A DNA stretch of 64,000 bases from Molanna angustata (taxonomy: Eukaryota > Arthropoda > Insecta > Trichoptera > Molannidae). Where the stretch lies: positions 15,628,217-15,692,216 of the forward strand of contig OY754982.1 of assembly GCA_963576475.1 (NCBI GenBank), in the 5' to 3' direction. The notes below the pieces were generated by a model. The model was not told the origin of the DNA. It did no database searches and saw only the letters and a program-made list of their open reading frames with translations. Made by a program: the position numbers and the translations under genes. Positions 47,376 through 58,628 of the stretch are shown piece after piece. Every line of letters begins with the position of its first letter. Positions within the stretch are counted from its first letter, which is position 1.

Positions 47376-47633
47376 GGAGCAGGTTGAAGACCAAAAGCTA
47401 AGCTAAGTTAGTTTAGCTTAGTTCGCATAGCTGAAGCTGAGGTCGTTTTCCATACAGCAGAAGGTTTCCATAAAGCAGGTTGCAGACCAAAAGCTAAGCT
47501 AAGTTAGTTTAGCTTAGTTCGCATAGCTGAAACTGAGATCGTTTTCCATACAAGTGCGCAGAGCGAAAACTATATGAGCTAAGCTAAACTAACGATAATT
47601 AAACTAACTTAGCTTAGCTTTTGGTCTGCAACC
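47376..47633. mobile_element. Hairpin MITE with a duplicated left arm
   Basis: GCAGGTTGCAGACCAAAAGC TAAGCTAAGTTAGTTTA is mirrored by its inverse ending GGTCTGCAACC at the right. The left arm is present twice in tandem (47382-47466 and 47478-47555, both with 'agcttagttcgcatagctga' and 'tcgttttccatac'). The AGCTAAGC words make it strongly self-complementary. Confidence 0.85.
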
Positions 47634-48689
47634 GGCATAAACCTCTTAAATAAATGTAACTGTAAGAAATATTACTATACATTATGATTATATAAATAGT
47701 AAAATAATAATAACCATTTAAAGGTCGCTGTTAAAAAGGACAAGTATAAATTGATCTTGTAAAGTCTTTTTTTTATAAGTACATACATTTTTCACTAATG
47801 TCCATTACTTAAACATTTTTTAAAATGTATATAGGTATGACATATATTATATTTCTTTATATTTAAATGTAGACGATAAAAGTTAAATAGAAAAAATACA
47901 AACAAATTGTCGTTATATAAATTCAATACTTGATGTACCTACTTACGATTCTAAAAATAATCCAAAGAACATCGTTCATATCATTTTATTGTATAGAAAA
48001 ATCGGGTAAACATTGATTTGTTGTACGATTGCCCTTTTTTTGTTTCGGTTTATACAGCAAACGATTTTCACGAACATGCCAAAATATGTCATTTATATAA
48101 CGAAAAAGTTATGTCAATATGGGATATTTTTAGAATATTATGTATGAGAAATTGTTTAGTTGAACCTAATAGTTAGATATTTGTATGTACCTATAATAGA
48201 ATATTTGTGTAAACACGCGAAAATATATTTTACACGGAGAAAAACCGAACTCGTTTTTTTGTGAAAAAATCACGTTAATATTTGTATTTCCGAGGTCTTT
48301 AAAAACAAAAAAAAACCACTCCGTGGTATGTGTAACAAAAATGTAATAATTTGATATGACAACACAGGGTTTTTCAAAATTTGTGTATTCCCGATGACAA
48401 TGTATGTTGGTATGTTAAAACTGTTTTCAGCTTGATATATTTGATAAGTTGTACCTATTTCATTAATCCAGTAGTAAATTTATGTTTTTTTTCTAATTTT
48501 GTACCGAAAATATTGACGAAACCTTGTAAGAAGCTAAAATATTTGATATAGGTATCTAATTTTCATATTATTTTGTCTGAGAATGTGAAAACAAAATCTA
48601 TAAATAGGTACGACCTTATGAAAAATATATAGCGTTATAGTATGTTTACCTACTCAGTTTATCTTCTTTTTTTCTTAGCCTTTTCCTAC
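47634..48689. other. AT-rich sequence, no gene seen
   Basis: No coding signal or repeat recognised. Confidence 0.5.
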
Positions 48690-48830
48690 TTTACCCCGCC
48701 ATCACGTGAAAAGGACTTCCTTTTCCTTTCCTGTTTTCTGAAAGTGCTAGAGCAGTTTGCACCACATGATCATTTTGCCTTCTCATTACATGTCCATACC
48801 ATCTGTGTCGGCTCCTCAGTTTATCTTCAT
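48690..48830 (-). pseudogene. LINE C-terminal fragment (RTE-related)
   Basis: The minus strand reads RWYGHVMRRQNDHVVQTALA followed by a basic stretch, the conserved WYGHVMRR block near the C-terminus of RTE-related LINEs. Short, no start, flanked by unrelated DNA: a dead fragment. Confidence 0.65.
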
Positions 48831-49429
48831 GTTCACAAAATCAATAGGACAATATATTTGGAAAAAATATTCACCCTCACATAAGTCTGTAAGTGGGAGT
48901 ATGAAACTATATAATTGCAATGCGTTAAAAAATGTTATTTTATTAATAATCCTGAAAGTATTAGAGTTCAACATAAATCACTCTAAATTGTATGGCACCA
49001 GACAGACAATGGTGGGTAGGTAAGTATCTACATATATTCTGCATCATTAGGGATGGAATAGTTGTCTGTTTACGAACAGGGTGTGTTTAAACATCCCTTA
49101 ATCCCGGATTAACTATGTAGTGTTGGTCCAGTTAGATTCATAGGTACAGGGTTCTCACATACAGATTCACTTGTTTTTTTTATTAAAAAAGGTTTCGTAA
49201 CTCATTTATAGTCAGACATATTTCAAGAAAATTTATTCAAACGAGGTTTTCCTCTCATTATGTCACGAAGTGTGAAAAATGATTAATACAATTTATAATT
49301 TTTTTTGTGATGTTAAAAATACAGTAAAAAAATATACCGGAATACCGTTCCACAAGCGAAGTGCAAAATAGTTCAATCTATTCACTTCTTTAAATATATT
49401 ATATGATACAGTTTCATAATCTTCGATAT
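48831..49429. other. AT-rich sequence, no gene seen
   Basis: Nothing supported. Confidence 0.45.
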
Positions 49430-49620
49430 ACACTGAAAAAAATTCATTGTTAAATTAACCGAACTATAGTGACTACAAAATATTTGGTTTTGTGGTACTA
49501 AATATTTTGTGCCCTCAGCCAAACAGTACAGTCATATATAGATAAACTTTTATTACTGATAACAATGGTTTGGCTAAAACGCAGGTAGCCAGTTCGGTTT
49601 TCATATTTTTTATTCAGTGT
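49430..49620. mobile_element. MITE family E, copy 2 (uninterrupted)
   Basis: 191 bases between ACACTGAA and TTCAGTGT. Inside, 'ttaaccgaact' and 'agttcggttttcat' face each other. It shares 'cagccaaacagtacagtcat' and 'ggtagccagttcggtt' with the SINE-split copy at 25253-25680. Confidence 0.85.
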
Positions 49621-50029
49621 TTCAACAGCATTAGGTAAATATATTAATATTATTATATTCGATATTATTTTAATTTATAAGATTTTTTTAATCTTTTACA
49701 TATATTTTTTTAAACTATCAATCGTTAACAAAAATTCCACACCCCTAGTATTTTTTTCTACCTTACTCATAATCACATGCCATATGTGTGCTGTGCTATT
49801 GATCAAGTGGGGCACAAGTGTCGAACAAGTCATACGTAGCTCTCACTGCCATACACTTGTATCTACAGTACCTACAATAGCAACTTCACAATAATAATGC
49901 AGGGGTGGGTGAATAGAATTCACAATTTTTTGAGTCACCTTTTGCTGATTTCATATAGGTATATGGCGTGCAAAAATTTTTTGCTTCACACACACCATTC
50001 ATAAAGCATGATAATATGACACTCGTTTA
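49621..50029. other. AT-rich sequence, no gene seen
   Basis: Nothing supported on either strand. Confidence 0.45.
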
Positions 50030-50235
50030 TATTTCTGATGGATCTATAGATTTTAATGTCGTCAGCAAATTTAAAACATTGATATCATTAAATATATTTA
50101 TAATTAATAAATAAAATAGGACCCAAATGTCATCCCTGTGGAATGCCACTTGTATAAGATGAGTAGCCATCTATCTTTACCGAAAGATTTCTATTAGATA
50201 GGTTATTAACAGACCATTTCATAAGACTGTAACGA
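50030..50235 (-). pseudogene. LINE reverse-transcriptase core fragment
   Basis: The minus strand encodes SGIPQG, stop, HLGPILFINY and, after a frame change, FADDIKIYRSI. These are the GxPQGxxLGPxLF and FADD motifs of the reverse-transcriptase palm, in the right order and spacing for a Jockey/CR1-type LINE. Contains a stop and a frameshift; no other LINE domain adjoins it. Confidence 0.75.
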
Positions 50236-52734
50236 AATTAGAAGAAATTATGTTGGTTACTACTGATACTACGTATTTTTAAATCCAGGGAATATAAAAG
50301 AGGTCTCCGCGCATGGGTGGAGGGGGGAAGGGTGTACCAATGTGTTTCAACGCGTAAAGGGATTATTGGCTTAACGGTGAAATATGACCGGTATCGGTAC
50401 TATGGAGGGAGTGGTAGTGAGATATGTAGGTATACCTACTTACATAACTATCCATTACACAGATAAATTAATTTTAATGGTTTATTGAAACTTTTTATTT
50501 AAAAATTAAAGTTTTTTTATAATTTATACATAATATTGTTCTTAGAAAATTTATTTTGTGTATTTTGACTTCACAATTATCGTTTTATTTGTCGTTTAGT
50601 GATAAAAGATCACTCCAAGGGTGCTCTAGCTTATTTGTTTGCTCTACGGAACAAGGAAGTCTACCGAAGGTGTCAATGCTCTAAGCACCAAGTATGTCAA
50701 TGTAAAATTATTTATTACACTTTAAAGGCCCGTTCACATTGAAACCACGATCACAGTAAACCGTCTTATTGACTCTGTCTAATTATTTTAAAGAGTTAGT
50801 ACTCTGTGATCCAGATGATCTCAATGTAACCTGTGTTCAGATAGAACCCCACCTGAACAATAGACCCGATATTACCCTGATTGAGAAAAATACGAAACAC
50901 ACCCATTTAATTATAAACATAATCCAAATACAACCAATTTATAACTAAAACATACGGAAAAAATAATATTTCACTAACAGGACAGAAAAAAACCCAATGG
51001 GTACAAAATAAGGTTGCAATAATACCTACCGGTTATTATATCATTTACAGGAGTTATACCAAAACATAAAACGAAGGATAGCATTGAATAACTTGATCTG
51101 ACATTTTTTTTAGAAACATATTACAAAAGAGTGGGATTGAAATAAGTTCAATAGTTATTAACATTAAACATAATAACTAAACAACTTGAGAACTCCCTCG
51201 TTTAGATTTTATTTCACCGCTTACCCCGTGATGAGGCTAAATAAAATAATAATAATACATTTCATCAAATAATATATTATACGGGAATTGTACCACTGCA
51301 ATTTTTTTTTTAAATGAACAAGTGTTGAATCATCTACATTTTAAATTCCATAAACTTTTTAAGACAAACTTCTTCTGATTATCAAAATACTTCAGTCAGC
51401 AAATCTTCGTTTAGAGGTTTCTCCGTTCTATTCGTTCCTCCAAGATTTGAATACTTTTTACGATGAGTGCCAGATGTCATGTTAAGGTATTAAAAATTCT
51501 CTCATACATTATAATTATTCTTGTGGCGCATTGGGTCATTTGACTATACGTGTTTACTATTGTATCAATCCTATACCAGACCAGCCCTTTCCGATTGTCA
51601 TTGTCATAATCCGTACAAAACAATTCGAAGGAGGGTAAAAAACTGATTGATTGGAGGGTTACATCTATCACTCCCTTTTCTACTTTCACAATGGACGGTC
51701 GTACTAAATGACACAAGTTAAATATTGCAAAACAAATCACCGTCCCATTAATATAATACAATATTTGTATTGCAATATTTTACCCTGTGTTTGTACATAC
51801 AATTGTATTATTTCGTATGAGGATCATTGTCATTTTTTATGTAGACACTTGTACATATTGTGCTATTATTGAAAAATAATCGAGTAAAGTATTACTAAAA
51901 ATTCAGTAACAATCTATTGGAATAAATTATAAATATTCATCGATAGTGATAAATAAATATATAACACTAAGACATAAAAAAACACTTCATAGTATAAAGA
52001 AGGATTGGGAAAGGACAAGGAGAGGAAATCCAGATCAGTTATTTACGGATAAATATTCCTTCCTTAGTATTTTTCTTGAAAATACAGGGAGTTAGACGAA
52101 AGCAATATCCACACTTAGACTTTTCGTTGTATTACAAGAGGACATATAACGCTAAATCTAGTGAATGAAAACATGACATATTAAAACCGCCTAATGCACT
52201 ATGAAGTTACGTGTTGGTAAGGGTAACTATCGCGAGCGTTATAAAAGGTTTATACGAGATTTAAATTATTGGAAACCCAAAATTTGTTGATTTTTTTCAT
52301 TCTAAGAACTAACCTTACTTGAAATGGAAATACTTTATCGGTCATTCACTTTGATTTTATGCACTCTTTAAGCATATAAATTTATTTATTTATTTAATAA
52401 AATAACAATTATACATTAATAATAATAAGAATTACAAACGGTATCTTAAAATTAAATTATTGAAGATCTATTCATCCCTCAGTTGAGATCAAATCTCGTG
52501 TTCGAGGGAGGAGCACAGTCATTTGTGCGGTTCATTTATTTCAATAAATTATAATAATACTAAGAATAACACGCAAAGATTTACATTAATATTACGTGAA
52601 CTGGTGAACAGTTTACGGATGAATCCAATTATCACCAATGGAGCATACTCCAGTACACGCAAGCGCATACTGAGAACAGCGAACTGTTCACAGAGCCCTA
52701 CTAGTATTCATTGTTCACCGTCCACCGTCACGAT
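50236..52734. other. Intergenic sequence left of the P-like element
   Basis: About 2.5 kb without a recognised gene or repeat family. The last ~130 bases are less AT-rich and end in CGATATAAAAGCC, the site into which the P-like element inserted. Confidence 0.45.
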
Positions 52735-52741
52735 ATAAAAG
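52734..52741 (+). promoter_or_regulatory. TATAAAAG word at the insertion site
   Basis: TATAAAAG is a perfect insect TATA box. With the transposon removed, the sequence would read ...GTCACGATATAAAAGCCATGCAC. P-type elements favour promoter regions, so this may have been a core promoter, but no transcript or Initiator can be confirmed. Confidence 0.3.
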
Positions 52742-53344
52742 CCCGAGGCCATACGAGAAATACAGGCCGTGGCGCGCTACTAGCCAAATACGAATGTAGT
52801 GACGTTTTCGGCGAGCGGTTTACGGTACGCGAATACCAACATTTCAATTTCTATTAAAACGAATTGGGAAAATTATTTGCAATTATTAATAATACTTATC
52901 TACTAGCATGTTCCCATGAGTTTGTGGCATAATTATTATTTCATATTATTAAAGGATTTGGTTAGCTGATAAAGATCGCATTACCGTGATAAACTCGTCC
53001 CAGTGAAAATTTTTCTATCTTACCTTATGTGTAAGATTTCGCATAATGAATAAAATAAATAAGTAACAATAGGGAATGTTTGGAAAGAGAAAAAAGACTT
53101 ATATCAGGGTTCACTGATATGTAGGTATACATATATTATATATAAAAAATGTTACATGATACATACAAAAATCAGTTATCAATATTAGGTAATTATTAAG
53201 ATAAAATTCAAAAATAATTATCAATACAACTTTTAAAGTACATCATTTATTAAATATTATATATTAATAAAAAGGTGTTTCAAAAAACTGTATGTGTTTT
53301 TACTTTCAATGTGTCAGATGATGATAAGTAATTGATAGTGTTTC

Positions 53345-54013
53345 ATTTGAACTAAATTATTTAAAACTACTTTACATGTTTTAGACATTATATTCCTAAG
53401 CCTGAACTTTCATTACATTTTATATAAATAAAAAACAATATAAAAATATGGTTTTATCAGGGTTCACTGATATTATAAATATGCATAAAAAAGTTACTTG
53501 ATACCAAAATCATAATTTGATTATACAAAATTTGATTATACATATGATATTTTTATCACCATACAAAACTACCTAATAATAATACATACATAATATATTG
53601 AATTAAAAAATGTTTAAATTAAATTCTATGTTTTCAAATGAGAATAGGTAAGCTCATTATAAAACACAAGTTGAACTAAGTATTATTAATTTGATTTAAG
53701 CTTTTTTAGGTTCTTTTTATGTAATTCTTACTTGTCTAATGTTAATTGTTTTTTTATTGTAACTAAATTATTTAAAACTACAATAGGTACATGTTTTAAA
53801 TATAAAATCTAAACAATCTGTCTATATGGCTTCAAAATTGGCGACTTACAGTTCCTCCACATTCATTGTAAAATAAGAAAATATTGCCGAGGAGGTGGTG
53901 GTAGATATAATTCCATTTCAAAACAATAATCTACTTTCATCCAATGGGTGACATACGGAAGGACACAATATTTTATTGGGTGAAAAAAGTTCGAATGCCT
54001 TCCTATTGATGGC
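53345..54013. repeat. Mosaic of transposase-gene fragments
   Basis: Five blocks resemble the 3' half of the same element's gene. 53345-53425 (direct) matches 55180-55260; 53628-53800 (direct) matches 55045-55215; 53820-53866 (inverted) matches 55987-56033; 53875-53925 (inverted) matches 55665-55712; 53926-54013 (direct) matches 56498-56593. For example 'aatctactttcatccaatgg' occurs in both. Orders and orientations are scrambled. Such filler is known from interrupted gap repair at P-element excision sites. Confidence 0.85.
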
Positions 54014-55020
54014 GTTGATAGATATATGATATTTTACCACCGAATAATATGCCATACATAATATATTATATTAAATTAAAAAACAATCTTATCCTACATA
54101 CGTTGATAAATATATGATATTTTTACCACCGAATAATATGCCATATAGGTATAATATATTAAATTAATAAACAATCTTATCCTACATAAGTTGATAAGTA
54201 TATGATATTTTTACCACCGAATAATATGCCATACATAATATATTATTTTAAATTAAAAAACAATCTTATCCTACATAAGTTGATAAATATATGATATTTT
54301 TACCACCGAATAATATGCCATACATAATATATTAAATTAAAAAACAATCTTATCCTACATAAGTTGATAAATATATGATATTTTTACCACCGAATAATAT
54401 GCCATATAGGTATAATATATTAAATTAATAAACAATCTTATCCTACATAAGTTGATAAGTATATGATATTTTTACCACCGAATAATATGCCATACATAAT
54501 ATATTATATTAAATTAAAAAACAATCTTATCCTACATAAGTTGATAAATATATGATATTTTTACCACCGAATAATATGCCATACATAATATATTAAATTA
54601 AAAAACAATCTTATTCTACATAAGTTGATAAATATATGATATTTTTACCACCGAATAATATGCCATATAGGTATAATATATTAAATTAATAAACAATCTT
54701 ATCCTACATAAGTTGATAAGTATATGATATTTTTACCACCGAATAATATGCCATACATAATATATTATATTAAATTAAAAACAATCTTATCCTACATAAG
54801 TTGATAAATATATGATATTTTTACCACCGAATAATATGCCATACATAATATATTAAATTAAAAAACAATCTTATCCTACATAAGTTGATAAATATATGAT
54901 ATTTTTACCACCGAATAATATGCTATACATAATATATTAAATTAAAAAACAATCTTATCCTACATAATTTGATAAATACCTATATGATAATTTTACCACC
55001 GAATAATATGCCATACATAA
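54014..55020. repeat. 84-88-bp tandem array with three-unit higher-order pattern
   Basis: Twelve units starting GTTGATA at about 54014, 54112, 54190, 54279, 54363, 54451, 54540, 54624, 54712, 54800, 54884 and 54968. Spacings 84-88-89, 84-88-88, 84 show a ~261-base three-unit period; the variant 'catataggtataatatatta' recurs every third unit. It starts where the fragment from 56498-56593 ends ('ttgatggcgttgata') and stops just before the transposase 3' end. Confidence 0.92.
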
Positions 55021-55104
55021 TAACTTAAATAAAAAAAAAACAGTCAATGTTTTCGAATGAGAATTAGTAGGATTATTATAAAACATAAGTTGAACTAAGT
55101 ATTA

Positions 55105-57894
55105 TTAATTTGATTTTAGTTTTTTTACTTTTCTATTATTCAATTCTGATTTTTCTAGCGTTAATTGATTGTTTTTCATTTTAACTAAATTATTTAAAAC
55201 TACTTTACATGTTCTGAACATTATATTTCTAAGCCTTAACTCTAAACTTTTATTACATTGACAAGAGTTTTTATATTGAGGAATACTTAAAAAATATTCA
55301 TTCAAATGGTGAACACTTATCTTAAACAAAATTGATAACTGATGCATTGTACTAAGAAAACTATCACAGTGTGCATTTAGAATCTCTTGCAAACAAAACC
55401 ATGAGATTGACGTTGCAACTATTGCATATTCTGTAGGTAAAATTAATTTTCCTCTATCTAATTCCAAGATAAGTTCATTGGGAATGTTGACACAATCAAC
55501 ATCAATCTCTTTATCGGTTTGCAGCCACAATTGACACAGGTCACACTTACTGTGCCTTAACTCCTTTCTTACATTATATCCAGCAATATATGTTAAAATT
55601 GACAGCAAATTTTCTGGTACATCACCCAAAGAAAAAATTAAATTAAGAACACTTTGAAATGGACTTATATCTACCACCACCTCCTCGGAAATATTTTCTG
55701 ACATTTCCGTAAACATTGTTTTTAAGGAAACCTCACTGCCTTTGCAAAACAGAAATATAGTATTTTTGAAACGTAGCCTACGTTCGCTCTCTAATAACTG
55801 CATATAAGAAATATAATAATTTGCCCCACTCATTTGTCGATAACATCCAAACCTAGCCTCCAAATCATCTGTTTGAAATTTACTCAATAATATATAATCT
55901 ATTCTATATTTTTAAAATAAATAAGGTACCAAACATATAAATGCATCTACAGTATTAATTAATGATTGAAAAGTTTGTGGACTTAACGATGAATGTGGAG
56001 GAACTGTAAGTCGCCAATTTTTTAGCCATATAGATATTTTTCGTAAATACTGGAAGACCATGTCGTTATCTGATCTAATTGGCTCCCTATAAGGATCGTT
56101 AAATCTTTTTCCTTCAAATGCACTATGAACATTGACAAGTTTCCACCACCGACTAAATATGATTAAAAAGTATATAGTCTCATCTACATGCACAAACATT
56201 TCTGGATTTTTATCCCCAATACACTTTAATCCTGCAATAGTTCTATCATCAAATATCTTCAATGCCAATTTAACGTTTTGTTTTTGTATATTTGAGGGGT
56301 ATAAGGCTTTATAGGACAACAGATGTCCAAACTTAACAAGGGAAGTTTCTTCAGCCTTATACATTGTTTGTAAGTGATCAAATCTAGATTCCATAATTTT
56401 TAAATAGTCATCAATATCTGGATATTTTAAGACACCCTGTTTGCTTATCCAGTTATTTCTGACACATTTCATAATGTGGACAGTATCAAAAATAAAAAAC
56501 AACAATCTACTTTCATCCAATGGGTGACTTACGGAAGGACATAATATTTTATTGGGTGAAAAAAGTTCGAATGCCTTCCTATTGATGGCGTTATTGTCAG
56601 AAATTACTGAAATAATTTGGAATCCGATCTCTTCAACTCTTTTCAAAACATTAAAAATCATGCCGTGTAATTGATCGGCTGTCATATTATGTACAGGTAT
56701 TATACAGACCACATCTTTATATTTAGATAATATGCTATTTATCATAAAGACTTGGACAGTCTTTGCTGCTTTAGATGGATCAGTTTTACTGTATCCAAAT
56801 AAAGAATCCCCTTTGAAGTTAATTTGGGAAGTAATGTAGACTTCATCTAATTGCAAATTGACCAAAAGTTCGTGGTCTTGTAAGAAATTACGTTTTGTTT
56901 TTAAGTATGAAATGCTTTGCTCTATGCTATGGTCCAAGGGACCAAAATCATTCATTAATTTTTTGACATTCCTTGGATGAGGAATAATTAAATAAGATGA
57001 ATTATACAATACTGCATAACAACTAGCTGATCGGACATATGTTGACGCTGCAAACATAATGGTATCCCCAGAATATCTCCTATTGTTTTTTGGTATATCC
57101 GCCAATTGCAATTGTTCCATAATAAATGAAATATGTGGAGTTTTATCTTCAAAATAATTTTCCAGTATATTAATAATGTCTTTCAAATCGACTAAATGAT
57201 TTTGCTCTTCCTTAATATTTGATTCCATAAAAGTTAAAAGTAAATCTAAATCATTAAAATACTTTAAAGTAGTTCGAGGATATTTACTCTCACTTACTTT
57301 TTTACTTTTGAAAAAAAGTCTTACCGACAAATCACAATTAATAATTATAGAAGCTAACACATATGGCACATCACTTACACTAATTAAACACAATACACTC
57401 TTATTATCTTTTGAAATTAATGTCCACTCATTCTTATTCAAATTTCTAAAGTATTCGTTCACATCACCTAATGTCCTTAATGTTCTTGCCTCAGTCTCTT
57501 CCTCAAAGAGACGAAGGCTCTCCTTTATTGCAGTCTTCATCTGGTCCGCTTCCACATCTGTCAGTCTCCGAGATGTACTGGGTGCTGATGTGAGGTAGCT
57601 TGGAAGATTGGGGAATATTGATGGAATTGCTCCTTCCCTCAGCTTGGGATATTTCCTAGGACATCTCACAATTTCTCCTCTGATTATGCCTTCGTCCACG
57701 CGTATAATATCCCTGTCTTGAAAGTGTTTTTCACAAATGATGGGCTTTTGAATGTGAGTAAGATCTGTGGGAATTTTTCGAAACCATAGTCCTCGTAGTG
57801 GTTCAGTCTTTGGAAAACTGAATGTGGACACACTATCTTTTTTCTCTGCACGATAGTTGGACTTGCATCCTGCCACATTACAACAACGTGGCAT
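55105..57894 (-). pseudogene. P-element-like transposase with THAP domain, one in-frame stop
   Basis: Would bind the TIRs and catalyse cut-and-paste transposition in the nucleus. The frame runs from 57894 to 55105 (929 codons) with a single TAA at 55914-55912 after residue 660; sequence similarity continues in frame directly beyond it. Visible: N-terminal THAP finger (C5, C10, W37, C54, H57) with an IPSIF box at 90-94; a leader region; RNase-H-like fold with D350 in LQLDEVYITS and D433 in ISDNNAINRKAF; FDTVHIMKCVRNNW at 469-482, as in P/THAP9 transposases; after the stop, LSKFQTDDLEARFG with CYRQMSGANYY and a C-x2-C pair (KCDLCQLW). The P-family GTP-binding segment would lie between. No intron is needed to read it. 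Whether the stop is fixed, polymorphic or read through cannot be told here; UAA followed by A is not a leaky context. Confidence 0.9.
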
Positions 57895-58557
57895 TATGAG
57901 GATCTGATGTTAATACCTGAAAAAAAAATGTTATTAAACTTTCTCCATTAAATTTATATTAGACTACGTTTTTATGAATAAAAAAAAAATGCAATATGGT
58001 AATATTCAGTAGTTATTTTTGGGCTCAGCTCAATAAATAGAATGACAAAATCCAATTGTTACTGCCGTGTTGAGGTTATGTTTTCGATACCTTGTTTTAA
58101 AGCTTAATAAATATTAGATTTGCACGAATCTTATACACTTCGATATATTAAAACAATATAAATACAGTAAATAGCACATTTTGCATATTAAGTGTAAGAA
58201 AACACACATTTTTTGTATCTTATCAAGTTTATAAAGTGTGTTAAAACGTGGTAAGTACTTAAGTAAATGTTATACATAGTGGAATATAAGTTATAAAACT
58301 TACCGTTTAATATTCCAATAAAGAAATAAAGTTATGTTCCAACACTAGTAAACTTTTTTTGAGGTTTAAAATCAATTATAAACATTCAAATAAACAAAAA
58401 AGTCGATCCGCAATACACATAATATAATACTGTTACTGAATGACGGACGGCGTTCTATGAGCGACGATGTCATAGCTGCAAGTCGAGTCACTACGCCGAT
58501 GACGTCACAAAAAAAAATATTTCTCGCGCCACGGCCTGTATTTACCGTATGGCCTCG
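57895..58557. other. Leader of the P-like element up to the right TIR
   Basis: AT-rich 5' flank of the transposase gene. The inner part near 58440-58510 ('gacgatgtcatagctgcaag', 'gatgacgtcac') is GC-richer and includes a TGACGTCA palindrome at 58499-58506. No further gene. Confidence 0.5.
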
Positions 58558-58628
58558 ATAAAAGCCATGCACTAACTGCAAAAACTGGAATGCAATTCAA
58601 ATACATTAATTACATCAAGAACAAATTC

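Larger units (their letters stand above)
52735..58566. mobile_element. P-element-like (THAP) DNA transposon with target duplication
   Basis: The direct repeat ATAAAAGCC lies at 52735-52743 and 58558-58566. Just inside, the left end CGAGGCCATACGAGAAATAC with AGGCCGTGGCGCG is matched in inverse by the right end (CGAGGCCATACGGTAAATAC with AGGCCGTGGCGCG), a ~34-bp TIR with two or three differences. The P superfamily makes 8-bp duplications; the extra matching base may be chance. The element is ~5.8 kb, carries one transposase gene on the minus strand and has a 2.3 kb left part made of tandem repeats and gene fragments. Both TIR and duplication are well preserved, so insertion looks recent. Confidence 0.9.

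Noticed and set aside
55105..55887. A separate second gene downstream of the THAP protein
   Set aside because: It is in the same frame as the upstream part and continues the P-type transposase immediately past one TAA, so it is one gene broken by a stop.
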